In this document: one piece after another, positions 1 to 10,962 of the stretch | Layout of the letters: every line of letters begins with the position of its first letter | Position numbering within the stretch: position 1 is the first letter of the stretch | NCBI GenBank assembly: GCA_014529385.2 | Contig: CM043946.1 | Coordinates: 22,248,577-22,312,576 of the forward strand | Direction: 5' to 3' | DNA from: Adiantum capillus-veneris | Taxonomy: Eukaryota > Streptophyta > Polypodiopsida > Polypodiales > Pteridaceae | DNA: 64,000 nt | The notes under the pieces: generated by a model | The model's database searches: none | What the model was told of the DNA's origin: nothing | What the model saw: the letters and a program-made list of their open reading frames with translations, nothing else | Translations under genes and position numbers: made by a program

Positions 1-3000
1 CGCCAGAGTCGAAGGAAAGCCTCTCGGCGCTCCCACATGCGGTCGGAGCTGCCCTGTAGTCCCTCAAGCTGTCCTCTGAGAGTATGGATCAGCTCTAGCC
101 AAAAGTCACGAACAGTCTCTGCTGGTGGCACAGGGCGAGCTTCAAAGATGCGGAAAAAGCGGGCCCGCCAGATGAACCAGAGAGCTAAGCCGCTGATGAG
201 CTCCCACCACTCCTCCCTCTCACTGCTCCACTCCTGTGGAGTAAGATCTGTAACAGGCTGGAGTGTAGGTCGCCCCCCCTTTATCACTATCATCCTGCTG
301 GTGGAAGATAGCTCAAATTGAAGTGCCGGGCCCGTGAGGGTGGACCAAGCCGCTGTCCCCCAAGTGTACTGTCGAGCCGTGGAGAGGGCAGGCATCAGCC
401 GAAGAACTCGTAGCCACACCTGCTGGGCCGAGGGACAGTCCCAAAGACAGTGACGCTGACTCTCCACCAACTGGTCATAGGCTGTACATGCGGCCGAGAG
501 ACCACTATGCACAAGCCAGCTCTCAACTGCTGTGGCTCTGTGTGCAACCAACCACTGGAACAAAGTGACGCGCCTCGGCTGTCTGGAGTCCCACAGCCTC
601 TACCAAAAAGCTGCCAAGAACTCAACTGTGAGGCCCTCCTCCTGCCAATGACGTGTTGCAACGGGGCGGGCCTCTCTCTGCGCTGCAAGTATATGACGTC
701 CTAGCCGAACAGTGTACTGAAAGAAAGGGACTCCTGGGCGGTCTGCAGAAGAGAAGGGGTCCCTCCATAGCCACTCACCAGGATCCCACTGTACTCGTGC
801 CAGTGGACAACACTCCCAAGCCCATAGCCTCCAGTGCCCTGTCTCAAGAGCTGCTGGGTCAGGGTCTATGACGCAAGTCCTCCCACAGATGCCCACAACT
901 CGGATCCTCTGGAAACAACACTCTGCTACCTGCGGGGCCTCTACTGCAACTCTCTGTAATCGTCCCCCACCCTGAAGCTCGAAGAACAGGGCTGGGACAG
1001 TCTCTGAGCAAGCCCTGACTGAAATGAGAACCTCCATTCGTGTGAAGGCTCCCATCCACCGGGGTGCTACTGGCTCGAGAGGCGTGAGCCAATCAGCTGG
1101 AACTGACTCTGAGATGTCTTGACACATGCTCTAAACCCCTCTCATGCCCTGTAGCTGGACAACCTGCACCTCCTCTGACAAACCTGTGAACTCTAGCCAG
1201 TCACCTAGAGAGCGCGCTGGACCTGCTGCCATGGGACCCCAAGAAACATGAGGCCTACTCCCAACCAAGTGGCCTCTCTCAGTGCTAACCATGGGGTTCC
1301 AGACGAGGGGCTGCCGTAGGCGCTCCTCCATGCACATCGGCTGTCGCTGCTCTAGGCCACGCCGCAATAGCTCCCAAGAACGAAGCAAACTCACAGCGAA
1401 TCGGTCCTCCAGTCTCCTGCTCAAACCAACTCGGCGCAACTCTGTAAAGATCCATCTGGTCGAAGGTTGCCAAGGGCCTCCTGACTGAGGCACCCTGGCA
1501 CGAAGCCTCTACAACAAGAAATCCTTCCAGGGCTCCTCGCGTGGAAGAAGTCCTCTGACGACGAACTTCCCAAGAAGGGCTCTGCTCTACTGTGCTGGAT
1601 CAATGATCCCAAGCCCTCCCTGAGAACAAGGAAGTGTGATGACCGACCAAGCCACCTTGGCTCGGGCAATCTGAGTGTCGCGACCTGACCAAAGGAAGTT
1701 CCTGATCAGCCTCTCTACCTGGCTGATGCAAGAACTCGAGAAGATCTAGCAAGAAGTGATGTACCACATAGTTGCCAACAACACCTGGTTGGCAACTACT
1801 ACTCTACCAGCCAGCGAAAGTCGTGCTAAGCTCCAATGTAACAGCTTTCTCCTGATGGACAGGAGAAGCGGAGCAATCTGCTGCTCGGGGGACAAATCCA
1901 AACCAACCTGACAACCCAAGTACCGAACTGCAGTCCCTGGAGGAATCCACCTGAAACCCTCTCCTGGCATCCACTCTGGCACAGGAGCACTGCCAACCGA
2001 GAAAGCCACTGTCTTTCTCCAGTTGATCAGTGCGCCCGATGCACAGCAGAAGGTCTCCAGAGCCTGCCCACACCTGTGTAGATTGGCCTCCTGGCCCTCT
2101 AAGTACAAGGCTGAATCGTCGGCAAACTCAGCATCCAGAAGCTCATCTCCCCATATAGGGAGTGCTAAGCCCCTCAAACCAACCTGCTGTGACACCAAAA
2201 ATCTGCTCATCGCCTCCGCATAGAACAGAAAGAGAAAGGGGGCAAGAGGACAACCCTGTCTGACCGATCGTATGAGCATGAAGCGCTCACCTCTACCTCC
2301 TGCCAAAAGCACCTGACTGTGAGCCTGTCTGTACAAAGCTGACACCCCTCTGATCCAAGCATCTGAAAAGCCCATCCTGCGAAGCGTGCCCTCTAGAAAG
2401 TCCCAGTCAACTCTGTCGTATGCCTTCTCAAAATGGAGAAAAAGAATCACAAGGTCCTCCCCACGGAGACGTGCTAGGGCAGAAGCCTCCCAGAAAGTGA
2501 AGATGTTGTCAAGGATACTACGTTCCTTGACAAAACCTGTCTGAGTCGCATGAATAAGGCTCTCCAAAAGTGGCTGAATCCTCAAACTCAGAGCCTTGGC
2601 AAGAATTTTGTAGGCTGAGTTGAGGATGGTGATGGGACGCCACTGTCGAATCTCATCCAAGGAGCCACCCTCCTTGGGAATGAGGTAGATCAAGCCCTCA
2701 CTTATGCTGTCAGGCATCACTCTTGTGTGTAGAATGTACTGAAAGGCACTACAAAGATCTGGGCCAAGCAAGTCCCAGTACTCCAAGAAGAAGCTGGGAG
2801 TCAGCCCATTCTCACCGGGACAGCTACCACTAGGAAGGGCCCTAAGAGCCGTGTGCAGCTCCTCAAGCAGAAGAGGTATCTCTAGCCTCTGGCGCATCTC
2901 CTCAGTCACAAGACAAGGCATCTGCGCCCAAACCTGCTCCCTGCATGCATTCTGTCTCTCTGACTGAGGCTCAGCCGACAGTAGCTCACGGTAAAAGTCA

Positions 3001-3359
3001 GTATCAACTGCACGCATATCCTCAGGCTCACAAACAACTGACCCATCGGGTCTCCTCAGCTGTATGACCTTGGCATGCGAGTGCCGAGGTCCCACTGTCT
3101 CAAAAAAATCACCTGTCACTCTGTCACCTACCTGAGTCCACTGAGATGCCTGTCGGTGAAAGGCAAATTCAGGGCGCCTCTCCTCTAAGCCAGCAAGCTC
3201 CTGTCGAGCCTGCTGTAGCTGCTCCTCCAACCATGGACTGTCTGGATGCTGCTCTTGCATCCTCTGTAGTGAAGCAATGCCTCATCTGAGACGCTGCTCC
3301 TCCTCTCTCGCTGTAGCCCGTCGAGCCAAAGACTCCTGGAGAAAGAAGTGGCTAAGCTG
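1..3359 (-). pseudogene. LINE A ORF2, RT and C-terminal part (broken)
   Basis: This is the downstream part of the LINE polyprotein, which copies element RNA at a nicked target. The longest open piece (1746-3260, 504 codons) holds the RT domain: the GSCPGENGLTPSF fingers region, then ITILNSAYKILAKAL, the catalytic box FADDS preceded by DAEF, and INWRK. The first part runs directly from the endonuclease half across the Copia A insertion. The C-terminal third (1-1745) lies in several frames and contains the Cys/His zf-RVT-like segment near 400-600. An early stop near 3280 (TGA, where LINE C has CAA) suggests an ancestral CGA. The normal stop codon lies about 85 bp outside the window. It is not functional as it stands. 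Confidence 0.85.
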
Positions 3360-3551
3360 TGAAGGAGTACGAGCGGAAGTGCGACGCGAGAGAGAGTGCG
3401 AGAAGAAGAGCACGACGATATGGTGAACTCGCTCTACTGTAATGTGTAGAGCATAGTGAGTTCTTATTAGGTTTTTACAAAAGAATATGTGTACATACCT
3501 GGCGGCCCGCCCACTTACGTGGGCGACCACATTGGGCTTTATACCCCAACA
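3360..3551 (-). repeat. Copia A 3' LTR
   Basis: This is a 192-bp LTR. It starts TGAAGGAGTAC and ends CCCCAACA on the plus strand, and abuts the polypurine tract at 3552-3562. It differs from the 5' LTR at three sites by eye (two near the start, GAGCGG versus AAGTGG, and one at CTTACGTG versus CTTACCTG), about 1.6%. Confidence 0.95.
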
Positions 3552-3640
3552 ACCTCCCACTTAAAGTCCAATGTGGTACTTTAAGTGTGAGAGAAGCTAC
3601 TATACAAGCTAATATACAAGAGATGTAGAGAAGTGATGTA

Positions 3641-6600
3641 CTACCCTACACCTAACTGCTTGCGAAAATGCGCAAAGCTCTCTGAGGGAAGTCCTTTTGT
3701 AAGTAGATCAACAGGATTTTCTGTGGTGTGAACTTTGACAAGCTGAAGTTGCTTATCCTCGAGCATTTCCCTAATGAAATGATACTTCGCATCCACATGC
3801 TTTGTCTTTGAGTGATAAACTGGATTGCGAGCCAATTGTATAGCACTTTGACTATCACAATATAACACAGGCATCTCTTCTTTGATTCCCAAATCTGTTA
3901 CTAGTCGATTAAGCCAAATTGATTCTTTGCATGCCTCTGATGCTGCAACATATTCAGCCTCTGTAGTAGACTGAGTAACACAATCTTGTAATCTAGAACG
4001 CCATGATACTGCTCCACCAGCCAATGTAAAGACATACCCTGACGTAGACCTTCGGTTTTCTAAGTCACCTGCATAATCTGAGTCTGTAAAACCCTTTACA
4101 CTTAGCTCCTGACTCCCATAGCATATACGCATACTCTTTGTAGCTTTCAGGTATCTCAATATTCCTTTCACTGCCTCCCAATGTTTCTTGCCTGGGTTTG
4201 ACATGTATCGACTTACTACTCCCACTGCAAATGCAATGTCTGGGCGAGTAGCAATCATTGCATACATCAAACTACCCACTGCAGACGCATATGGAATCTT
4301 ATCCATTTCAGCCTGTTCTTCCTCAGACACAGGACAATCTTGTTTGCTAAGTTTCACATATGGTGGCAATGGAACACTCAATGCCTTTCCCTTCTCCATA
4401 TTGAAACGTTGCAAAACCTTGTCAATATACTCTGTTTGAGATAACCAAATCAACTTCTTTGATCTGTCTCTCTCAATGCGCATACCAAGTATATGATTTG
4501 CCTCACCCATGTCTTTCATGTCAAACGATTTTGCTATCTTTGACTTCAAAGCTGAAATTTCTTCCAAGTGCTTGCCAGCAATCAACATGTCATCCACATA
4601 CAAAATAAGGATCAGCCAACTACCATCCTTAGCCTTCTTTGTATATAGACAGTGATCGAACTCACTACGTTTGTAGCCTTGAGAAAGCATAAACTTGTGG
4701 AATTTATGGTACCATGCCCTCGGTGATTGTTTTAAGCCATAAAGACTCTTTAACAACTGGCATACCCAATCTTCCTTGCCTTTCTCAACAAACCCTTCTG
4801 GCTGCTGCATGTAAATTTCCACATCTAAATCACCATGCAAGAACGCTGTCTTGACATCCATTTGGTGCAACACCAAATCTAATATGGCAACCAATGCAAG
4901 AAAGCATCTCAATGTAGTCATCTTGACCACCGGAGAGAAGACTTCATCAAAGTCAATGCCTTGTTCTTGCTTAAAGCCCTTGGCAACAAGCCTTGCTTTG
5001 TACTTTGGCTGACTATCATGAGCGGTGATCTTATACCTGTAAACCCATTTACAAGGTAGAGCCTTTTTGCCCTGTGGTAATTTAACTAGCTTCCATGTCT
5101 TGTTTTTATGCAGAGCTGTCATCTCTGACTGCATGGCCAATTGCCAATTCCCGGAGTCCTTCATTTGCACTGCTTCCTTGTAACATGAAGGCTCATTGCA
5201 ATCAGTCAACATGACATAGTTCATAGATGGAACAAACCTATCAGGAGGTCGCGTGACACGTCCAGATCTACGCACAATAGGTGGCTCAGGCTCAGCCACA
5301 ACCTGTGGTTCCACTCTATCCTGTCCTTGCTCCTCTTGAGCCCTGACATTTTGTCTTGCACGTGCAGGTCCATCTTCTTGGAAGACAACTCTTCTAATCT
5401 CCTCAACCCTCTCTGGTTTAGAATGATATTTGGATTCATTAAAGTGAACATCATTGTTGCGGACAACCTTTCTGGATTCGGGATCCCAAAGTCTGTACCC
5501 CATCTCACCAGAATTACCATAGCCTAGAAAGATGCACTTTCTACTCTTTGGCTCAAGTTTGTTCCTAAATTCCTTTGGAACGTGAGTATATGCCTCACAG
5601 CCAAAGACTCTGAGATGCTTGTATGAGGGCATTTTGCCTGACCATACTATCTCTGGCACTGAATCCTTTTGCAAAACGTTGCTAGGAGATCTATTTACAA
5701 GATGAACAGCTGTTGATACAGCTTCAGCCCAAAACCCATTTGGCAGCTGTGCATTAGACAACATACTTCTGACCTTCTCTTGTATGGTCCTATTCATCCT
5801 CTCAGCAACACCATTTTGAGGAGTATTGTAAGGAGCAATAAGTTCACGTTTTATACCTTTTGACTCACAAAAGTCCTGAAAGGCCTTTGAAACATACTCT
5901 CCACCATTGTCAGTGCGTAAGCATTTAAGCTTCTTGCCACTCTGATTCTCCACAAGTGTCACAAACGTTTTGAAAACACTAAACGCTTCATCCTTGTGCT
6001 TGAGAAAGTAAACCCATACTTTCCTCGAGTAATCATCTATAAATGTCATAAAGTAAGAAGCTCCCCCTAGAGATAGGTTAGGCATAGGTCCACACAAATC
6101 ACTATGAACAAGTGCCAACTGTGTGTCTCTTCTACTGCTTCTATGCTTATGTGGCTGCTGTGTTTTCTTACCATACAGACAATGTTCACAGAATTCAAAA
6201 TCATTAAATGAAAAGCCAGGCAAATAACCAGAACGAGACAAGATTTCCATTCCCTTCTTGGACATATGTCCTAACCGGCTATGCCACAAAGAAACGTTCG
6301 GCTGCTCGGTTACATTGATTACATTTTTAGAGACATTTGATACATAAATCATGTAAAGTCCTCCAGAATTTACTCCATGTGCTACTGTCATAGAACCCTT
6401 GGATATCTTCCACATGTTCTGTCCAAAAATGGTGACGTAGCCAGCATCATCAAGTAAACCTGTGCTGATCAAGCTCTTTGTAATTGCGGGAACATGTCTC
6501 ACATTCTTCAGCGTGAAAGAAGAGCCATTCTGAAACTTCAATTGAACATCTCCAACACCTAAGATCTCACATGTCTTCCCATTGCCTAGCCGAACATGAT

Positions 6601-7621
6601 CTTTAGTGGTCACATAAGAAGTAAACCACTCCTTGTTTGGAGACACATGAAGTGATGCCCCTGAGTCTATAATCCAGTCACTCAGTGCATTTCCATCAGA
6701 TGCTGTAAGAAGAGCTGAGTCCATTGTATTCTTCAAGAAGTAGATGTCTCCTGACACTAGACTGTCATCCTCTGCAACAATGTTTGTCACATTTATTTCT
6801 TGAATCTTCACTGAGGACTTGTTCTTCTCACCATGGTCTTCAGCCTTTTCTTTGCCTTTTTCTGCTTTCCATTCTCTGCAGTCTCTTTTCATGTGACCCT
6901 TCTTGCCACAATGGTAGCATTCTATGTCACTCTTGCCTTTAGCACTGCGGGACTTGCTACGAGACTGATTCCTCTTTCCACCTTTGTACTTTTCTTTGGT
7001 TCTTCCCCTGACAACTAAGGCTGTCCCTTTGCCTTTGTCCATTTTCTTTCTATTGGTTTCTTCAGTAAGCAGACTTCCTTCTACACCTGCTATGTTCAAA
7101 CCATCTAGAGGTGTAGAATTACTCAAAGCTGTGCAAAAAGTGTCCCAACTTTCCGGCAATGTGATCAACAGGAACATAGTTCTAACAGGTTCATCAAACT
7201 TGACACCTTGAGCTGACAACTGACTATAGATTGTGTTGAATTCATTCAGATGATTGGACATAGGTGTCCCTTCTTTCATCTTCAAGTCAACAAGCTTCTT
7301 AAGCCAGTATACCTGTGAAGCTGCACTCTGCTTCTCATAAAGATCACTCAGCTTTAACCATGCTTGATAAGCCGACATCTCGTCTGCTACATTGAAGTAA
7401 ACGCTTTCTGCCAAAGTCAGCATAATGGTAGAAAGTGCCAATTCATCCATTTCGCTCCATTCATCTTCGTCCATATCTTCTGGTTTTATCCCCTTGAGCT
7501 TTATAGGTTTTATCTGCTTCTTTTGTACCAACACGTGCCAAATCTGCTTCTTCCACAATCGGAAATTGGTTCCATCCAGCTTCTTGATATTGTAAAGAGC
7601 AGTGTCCTGTGATCCAGCCAT
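3641..7621 (-). CDS. Copia A gag-pol polyprotein, intact
   Basis: A single uninterrupted 1326-codon ORF starts MAGSQDTALYNIKKLDG. Approximate domains: gag 1-230; CCHC knuckle CYHCGKKGHMKRDC at 231-244, after a Lys/Arg/Ser-rich stretch; aspartic protease with DSGAS near 316; GAG-pre-integrase His/Cys zinc region near 444-490; integrase core with D,D,E visible in HSDLCGP, RTDNGGEY and GVAERMN (about 507-600); RT from about 840 with the catalytic YVDDMLIAG near 1007; RNase H with TDSDYAG, TTEAEY and CDSQSA (about 1180-1260). The length and order are normal for copia. No stop or frameshift is seen, so this is the only apparently complete polyprotein in the window. Activity is inferred, not shown. 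Confidence 0.96.
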   Translation of the reverse strand: MAGSQDTALYNIKKLDGTNFRLWKKQIWHVLVQKKQIKPIKLKGIKPEDMDEDEWSEMDELALSTIMLTLAESVYFNVADEMSAYQAWLKLSDLYEKQSAASQVYWLKKLVDLKMKEGTPMSNHLNEFNTIYSQLSAQGVKFDEPVRTMFLLITLPESWDTFCTALSNSTPLDGLNIAGVEGSLLTEETNRKKMDKGKGTALVVRGRTKEKYKGGKRNQSRSKSRSAKGKSDIECYHCGKKGHMKRDCREWKAEKGKEKAEDHGEKNKSSVKIQEINVTNIVAEDDSLVSGDIYFLKNTMDSALLTASDGNALSDWIIDSGASLHVSPNKEWFTSYVTTKDHVRLGNGKTCEILGVGDVQLKFQNGSSFTLKNVRHVPAITKSLISTGLLDDAGYVTIFGQNMWKISKGSMTVAHGVNSGGLYMIYVSNVSKNVINVTEQPNVSLWHSRLGHMSKKGMEILSRSGYLPGFSFNDFEFCEHCLYGKKTQQPHKHRSSRRDTQLALVHSDLCGPMPNLSLGGASYFMTFIDDYSRKVWVYFLKHKDEAFSVFKTFVTLVENQSGKKLKCLRTDNGGEYVSKAFQDFCESKGIKRELIAPYNTPQNGVAERMNRTIQEKVRSMLSNAQLPNGFWAEAVSTAVHLVNRSPSNVLQKDSVPEIVWSGKMPSYKHLRVFGCEAYTHVPKEFRNKLEPKSRKCIFLGYGNSGEMGYRLWDPESRKVVRNNDVHFNESKYHSKPERVEEIRRVVFQEDGPARARQNVRAQEEQGQDRVEPQVVAEPEPPIVRRSGRVTRPPDRFVPSMNYVMLTDCNEPSCYKEAVQMKDSGNWQLAMQSEMTALHKNKTWKLVKLPQGKKALPCKWVYRYKITAHDSQPKYKARLVAKGFKQEQGIDFDEVFSPVVKMTTLRCFLALVAILDLVLHQMDVKTAFLHGDLDVEIYMQQPEGFVEKGKEDWVCQLLKSLYGLKQSPRAWYHKFHKFMLSQGYKRSEFDHCLYTKKAKDGSWLILILYVDDMLIAGKHLEEISALKSKIAKSFDMKDMGEANHILGMRIERDRSKKLIWLSQTEYIDKVLQRFNMEKGKALSVPLPPYVKLSKQDCPVSEEEQAEMDKIPYASAVGSLMYAMIATRPDIAFAVGVVSRYMSNPGKKHWEAVKGILRYLKATKSMRICYGSQELSVKGFTDSDYAGDLENRRSTSGYVFTLAGGAVSWRSRLQDCVTQSTTEAEYVAASEACKESIWLNRLVTDLGIKEEMPVLYCDSQSAIQLARNPVYHSKTKHVDAKYHFIREMLEDKQLQLVKVHTTENPVDLLTKGLPSESFAHFRKQLGVG

Positions 7622-8693
7622 AGCTACGCTTCACAGTAGTTTACTTTCCTGGGAAAAATTCGGCAGAGTTTCCCCTGTAAACTGACCTCTGAACCAATAT
7701 CAACCTGTCAAATGAACCAAGAAAGCTTCAGATTCTGCATAAATTTCGGCAAAGTCTCCTTTGTAAAATGGCTCTGGTGTACTCAAAAACAGACCAAAAA
7801 ACAGCTCAAAAAACACTGTCTCTCTGACACTGTAAGCTGTGGGTAAACCTGTCCTGTCACTGTCCTGTAAGCATAGACTGCGACAATGCCTCAACGACAG
7901 TAAAGCAAAGATGCAATCCCAACTGTCTAACTCACAGTCAATACATCCTAGCTGCCTATCTAAGGGTGCTTGAGGGATCGCTCCAAGATCTGTATCACCG
8001 AAAGGATCTCAACATTCAAGAATCCCCCAGCTCAATAAAACCTCTCTCGACCCTCAACAAAGGCTGCAGTAAATCTGACAGTACATAGACTTCCCACAAA
8101 GTCATACATCCACAAATTTCCCACTGTATGTTGTAACCGCTGCGGTGGTTGTTTGTTGCGTGACTCACAGTCAGCAAACCCTCAACAAACATACATCATC
8201 TCTGACAATACATCCCATGTGGAAGTACCTGCAATGTCAGGATGAAATCTGGAATATCAAGCAGCAAACACAAGCTACCTGATGAACTAGTAGATGTCGC
8301 CTACAGTCTATGTGTAGATGCGCCTGTGTCGTATGTGACACGCCTCCAAGAATTGTGAGCCGCCTTCGATGTGTAGACAACCACAAATCAACACTCTGGG
8401 AGTGTCGATATCCTCAGCACCTGCAGTCGTAGGCCGAAAACCCTAAATTTGCAGAGTCGGATCTGCACCAGCCGAGACCACGTAGTCGAAAATGGCCTGC
8501 GCAGACCTTTGTTGAAGCCGAATGGTGACCGAGATAACCTCAGAATGAGATTCTGAGCACACTAAGCCCTTTGGCCTCGCCCACAGGATTTGGGGCCGTG
8601 TCTTCGCCTATCGAATCTCACTCCAATCTGAGCTGGTGACTCTAGCCTCCTGCAGTGCTGCCCCTGAGCCTCGATCTGAGCTCTGATACCAGT
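7622..8693 (-). other. Copia A leader with iMet primer binding site
   Basis: This is about 1.06 kb of untranslated leader between the 5' LTR and the gag start. The primer binding site (8680-8691 on plus, reading TGGTATCAGAGC on the element strand) matches the 3' end of plant initiator-Met tRNA and lies 2 nt inside the LTR. No ORF of note is seen. The long leader probably carries packaging and dimerisation signals, which cannot be identified by eye. Confidence 0.85.
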
Positions 8694-8885
8694 TGAAGGA
8701 GTACAAGTGGAAGTGCGACGCGAGAGAGAGTGCGAGAAGAAGAGCACGACGATATGGTGAACTCGCTCTACTGTAATGTGTAGAGCATAGTGAGTTCTTA
8801 TTAGGTTTTTACAAAAGAATATGTGTACATACCTGGCGGCCCGCCCACTTACCTGGGCGACCACATTGGGCTTTATACCCCAACA
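8694..8885 (-). repeat. Copia A 5' LTR
   Basis: This is a 192-bp LTR, nearly identical to 3360-3551. It is followed on the element strand by the primer binding site and flanked on the right by TSD AGCTG (8886-8890). It should carry the promoter and transcription start for the element. Confidence 0.95.
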
Positions 8886-9796
8886 AGCTGAGCTAGGCCT
8901 GAGGCCACTCTGTCTGCCGGTAGAGCCTGGCTTTCCATGCCCTTTGTCCAAAGAGCCTCGACCCTCTCTCTGAGTGCTGAGTCCAACAAGACCCGCTCTG
9001 GGATGCGAAGCATCTTGCTCCCACTCCTCTGCCTGTCTGCCACTGTGAGGATCACTGGTGCATGGTCCAAGAAGGATGTCCCTGCCAGGATGCCCACTGA
9101 TCCCCCCATGTCACTGAAGTGGTCACTAGTGTAGAAGCGATCTATCCGCGATAGATTCACTCCTCCCACTCTGCGGTCCGATCTAGAGAAGGCAAGACTC
9201 TCTGAAGGCCTCACAAAGCCTGAATGCTTCCATGTATCCGAGACCCTCAAAGTCATACACAACCTCTCCCAAGTTGCTAACTCGACTCCATGCACAGTAG
9301 CATGGCTGCCTCCGATCCTGTCAGAGGGGTCCTCCAACATGTTGAAGTCCCCTCCTACACACCAATGGTCAACCTGTGGCAGAGACTCAACAATCTGTGA
9401 CCAAAACTCTGCACGAGCACTCGCCACATTGGACGCATAAATGTTCAGGAAGCCCACAAGGTCACCCTAAACCTGCAGAGTGATCCATTGAGCCCTGCCT
9501 GGCACAATAATCCCTCTGTCCACAATGGCCTGCTGTAGTGAGTCCGCAATAGTCATACATACCCCACCCTGGATGCCTCCAGGTCCAAAAGCAGCTGACC
9601 AAAAGGTATCATAACGTCCACGCAAAATCTGACCACATCGCCGAATGCGGCTCTCAGACAAATGGTGCTCCTGAAGCATAAGGAGATCAATCTCTCCTCC
9701 CACAAGGCAACGCTGCAGCTCCTGATGCAATCCGCCCCGCTGTCGCTGAAACTGGGGCCCACCTAATCCCTGCACATTCCACGAGACGATCCTCAT
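8886..9796 (-). pseudogene. LINE A ORF2, endonuclease part
   Basis: This is the N-terminal half of LINE A ORF2, starting at ATG 9796 (MRIVSWNVQGLGG), the typical start of an APE-type endonuclease. Visible motifs include the metal-binding QEHHLSES (Glu), GGDFNMLEDPSDR (Asp/Asn), SRIDRFY and SDHAPV-type endings (here FLDHAPVIL). One in-frame TAG near 9464 replaces a CAG seen in the other copies. The frame otherwise runs to the Copia A insertion at 8886. The start overlaps the ORF1 stop by ATGA (9793-9796). The enzyme nicks target DNA for target-primed reverse transcription. Confidence 0.88.
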
Positions 9797-10962
9797 GGGG
9801 AGCGGGAGAGAACAGATGCTGCCGCAGCAGCAAGACGGGCTATCTTCGAGGCAGGCTTGGATGGGGAGTAATCCGCATCCGAGCGTACTCTAGATAGGCG
9901 AGCCTGTAGTGAGTGTCTGGCCCAAGCCCAAGCAGAGCGAGCCATGCGTAAAGCAACCTCCTCTGTCCAGGAGTCCTCATGTATGTATACATAGCAAGGC
10001 AAACACTGATGTTGCCGTACGAGGTGTCTCCAGAACAGTCCCAATGGCGGAGCCAATCCTGGAGAGAAGTGGAAGGTACTCCCTCCGTAAACCCGGAAAG
10101 CAGACTGAGATGGGGACCCTAGCGTCGACGGCCACGGGACTGCTGCCACCCCCCAGGCTCGGAGGGTGGCTCAGAATCTGTGCGCTGTCGTTGGCTGAGG
10201 CTGCGGCCGAGCCTTGGCAGGCTGGGGCTGAGGCTGAGGTGCAGGTCGTGGCCTCCTCCGTGGACACGCCTTTGCTAGGTGGCCCATCTGTCTGCAAATG
10301 AAGCACTGGTTCGGGAGACCGGAGTACTCTACACTCTGTCGAAACCAACCCCCACTCACCCGAGGCAAGAGGATGACCTTCGGGAGTGTGTGGGTATCTC
10401 TAACCAAAACTCGAACTGAAGGGATGCCAGCCGCCTTGGCAGCTACTGATGCTGCCGTACGAGGTGTCTCCAGAACAGTCCCAATGGCGGAGCCAATCCT
10501 GGAGAGAAGTGGAAGGTACTCCCTCCGTAAACCCGGAAAGCAGACTGAGATGGGGATGTCTGCCTCCTCTACTAGCACATCCGAAGTCGGGTCAAAACCA
10601 TGTCGCCATTGTCGAAAGTGGGCGCGTGATGCTCGGATAGCCAGTGGACTCATAGCTATGACCTTGGAGGCCATCTCAGAAGTCTCGAACTCGATCTCGT
10701 AGTAACCCCGTCCGAGGATCTGAACATCCAAAATCTTACCCACCTCTGCGAGAAGGCGGGCCTGGAGAAGGTCTCGCAGCTCTCCTCTGCTAGGACGGGT
10801 GCTGAGAACCTTGCAGATGACAGAAGTCGCCTGCAAGCGCTCTACCTCTGCGGCAAGGCTCGCTTGCTCTGCCGACGAAAGAGCAAGTCGAATGGTGGGC
10901 TCAGCGGGGTCGAGCGAGGGGGCTTCAGGCGAGTCCCTCTGTGGCGGAGCTGGAGCCTCCAT
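9793..10962 (-). pseudogene. LINE A ORF1, internally deleted
   Basis: ORF1 encodes an RNA-binding nucleocapsid-like protein. The start ATG 10962 (MEAPAPPQRDSPEAP) is shared by all copies. Residues 1-263 are open: a DUF4283-like domain (RGYYEIEFETSEMASKVIAM, PISVCFPGLRREYLPLL) and the CCHC knuckle CFICRQMGHLAKAC near residue 235. The Pro-rich linker and most of the C-terminal domain, present in LINE C (60191-61255), are deleted here. They are replaced by a 112-bp copy of upstream ORF1 sequence (10005-10116). The last part (ending ARLAAAAASVLSRSP) remains and stops at 9793, overlapping ORF2. Confidence 0.85.
10005..10116 (-). repeat. 112-bp templated filler duplicated from 10445-10556
   Basis: Positions 10005-10116 match 10445-10556 at 111 of 112 bases by my alignment (single mismatch at 10012 versus 10452), in the same orientation and 440 bp apart. 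Other LINE copies lack it. It sits exactly where the linker and C-terminal domain of ORF1 are deleted. Confidence 0.9.

Larger units (their letters stand above)
3360..8885 (-). mobile_element. Copia A, complete Ty1/copia LTR retrotransposon
   Basis: The 5526-bp element is bounded by two 192-bp LTRs (TG...CA) that differ at only 3 positions by eye. It has a perfect 5-bp TSD AGCTG on each side. On the element strand the order is 5' LTR (8694-8885), iMet primer binding site (8680-8691), a leader of about 1.06 kb, a gag-pol ORF (3641-7621), a polypurine tract (complement of 3552-3562, AAGTGGGAGGT) and the 3' LTR (3360-3551). The PR-INT-RT-RNaseH order defines copia. It is inserted in LINE A ORF2 and looks structurally competent. 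The lineage is probably near Tnt1/Tork, but I did not test this. Confidence 0.97.

Noticed and set aside
37-704. Plus-strand ORFs across LINE A and its copies (repeated at 20332 and 56000)
   Set aside because: They are antisense shadows of ORF2 and recur only because the LINE sequence recurs. No domain is seen.
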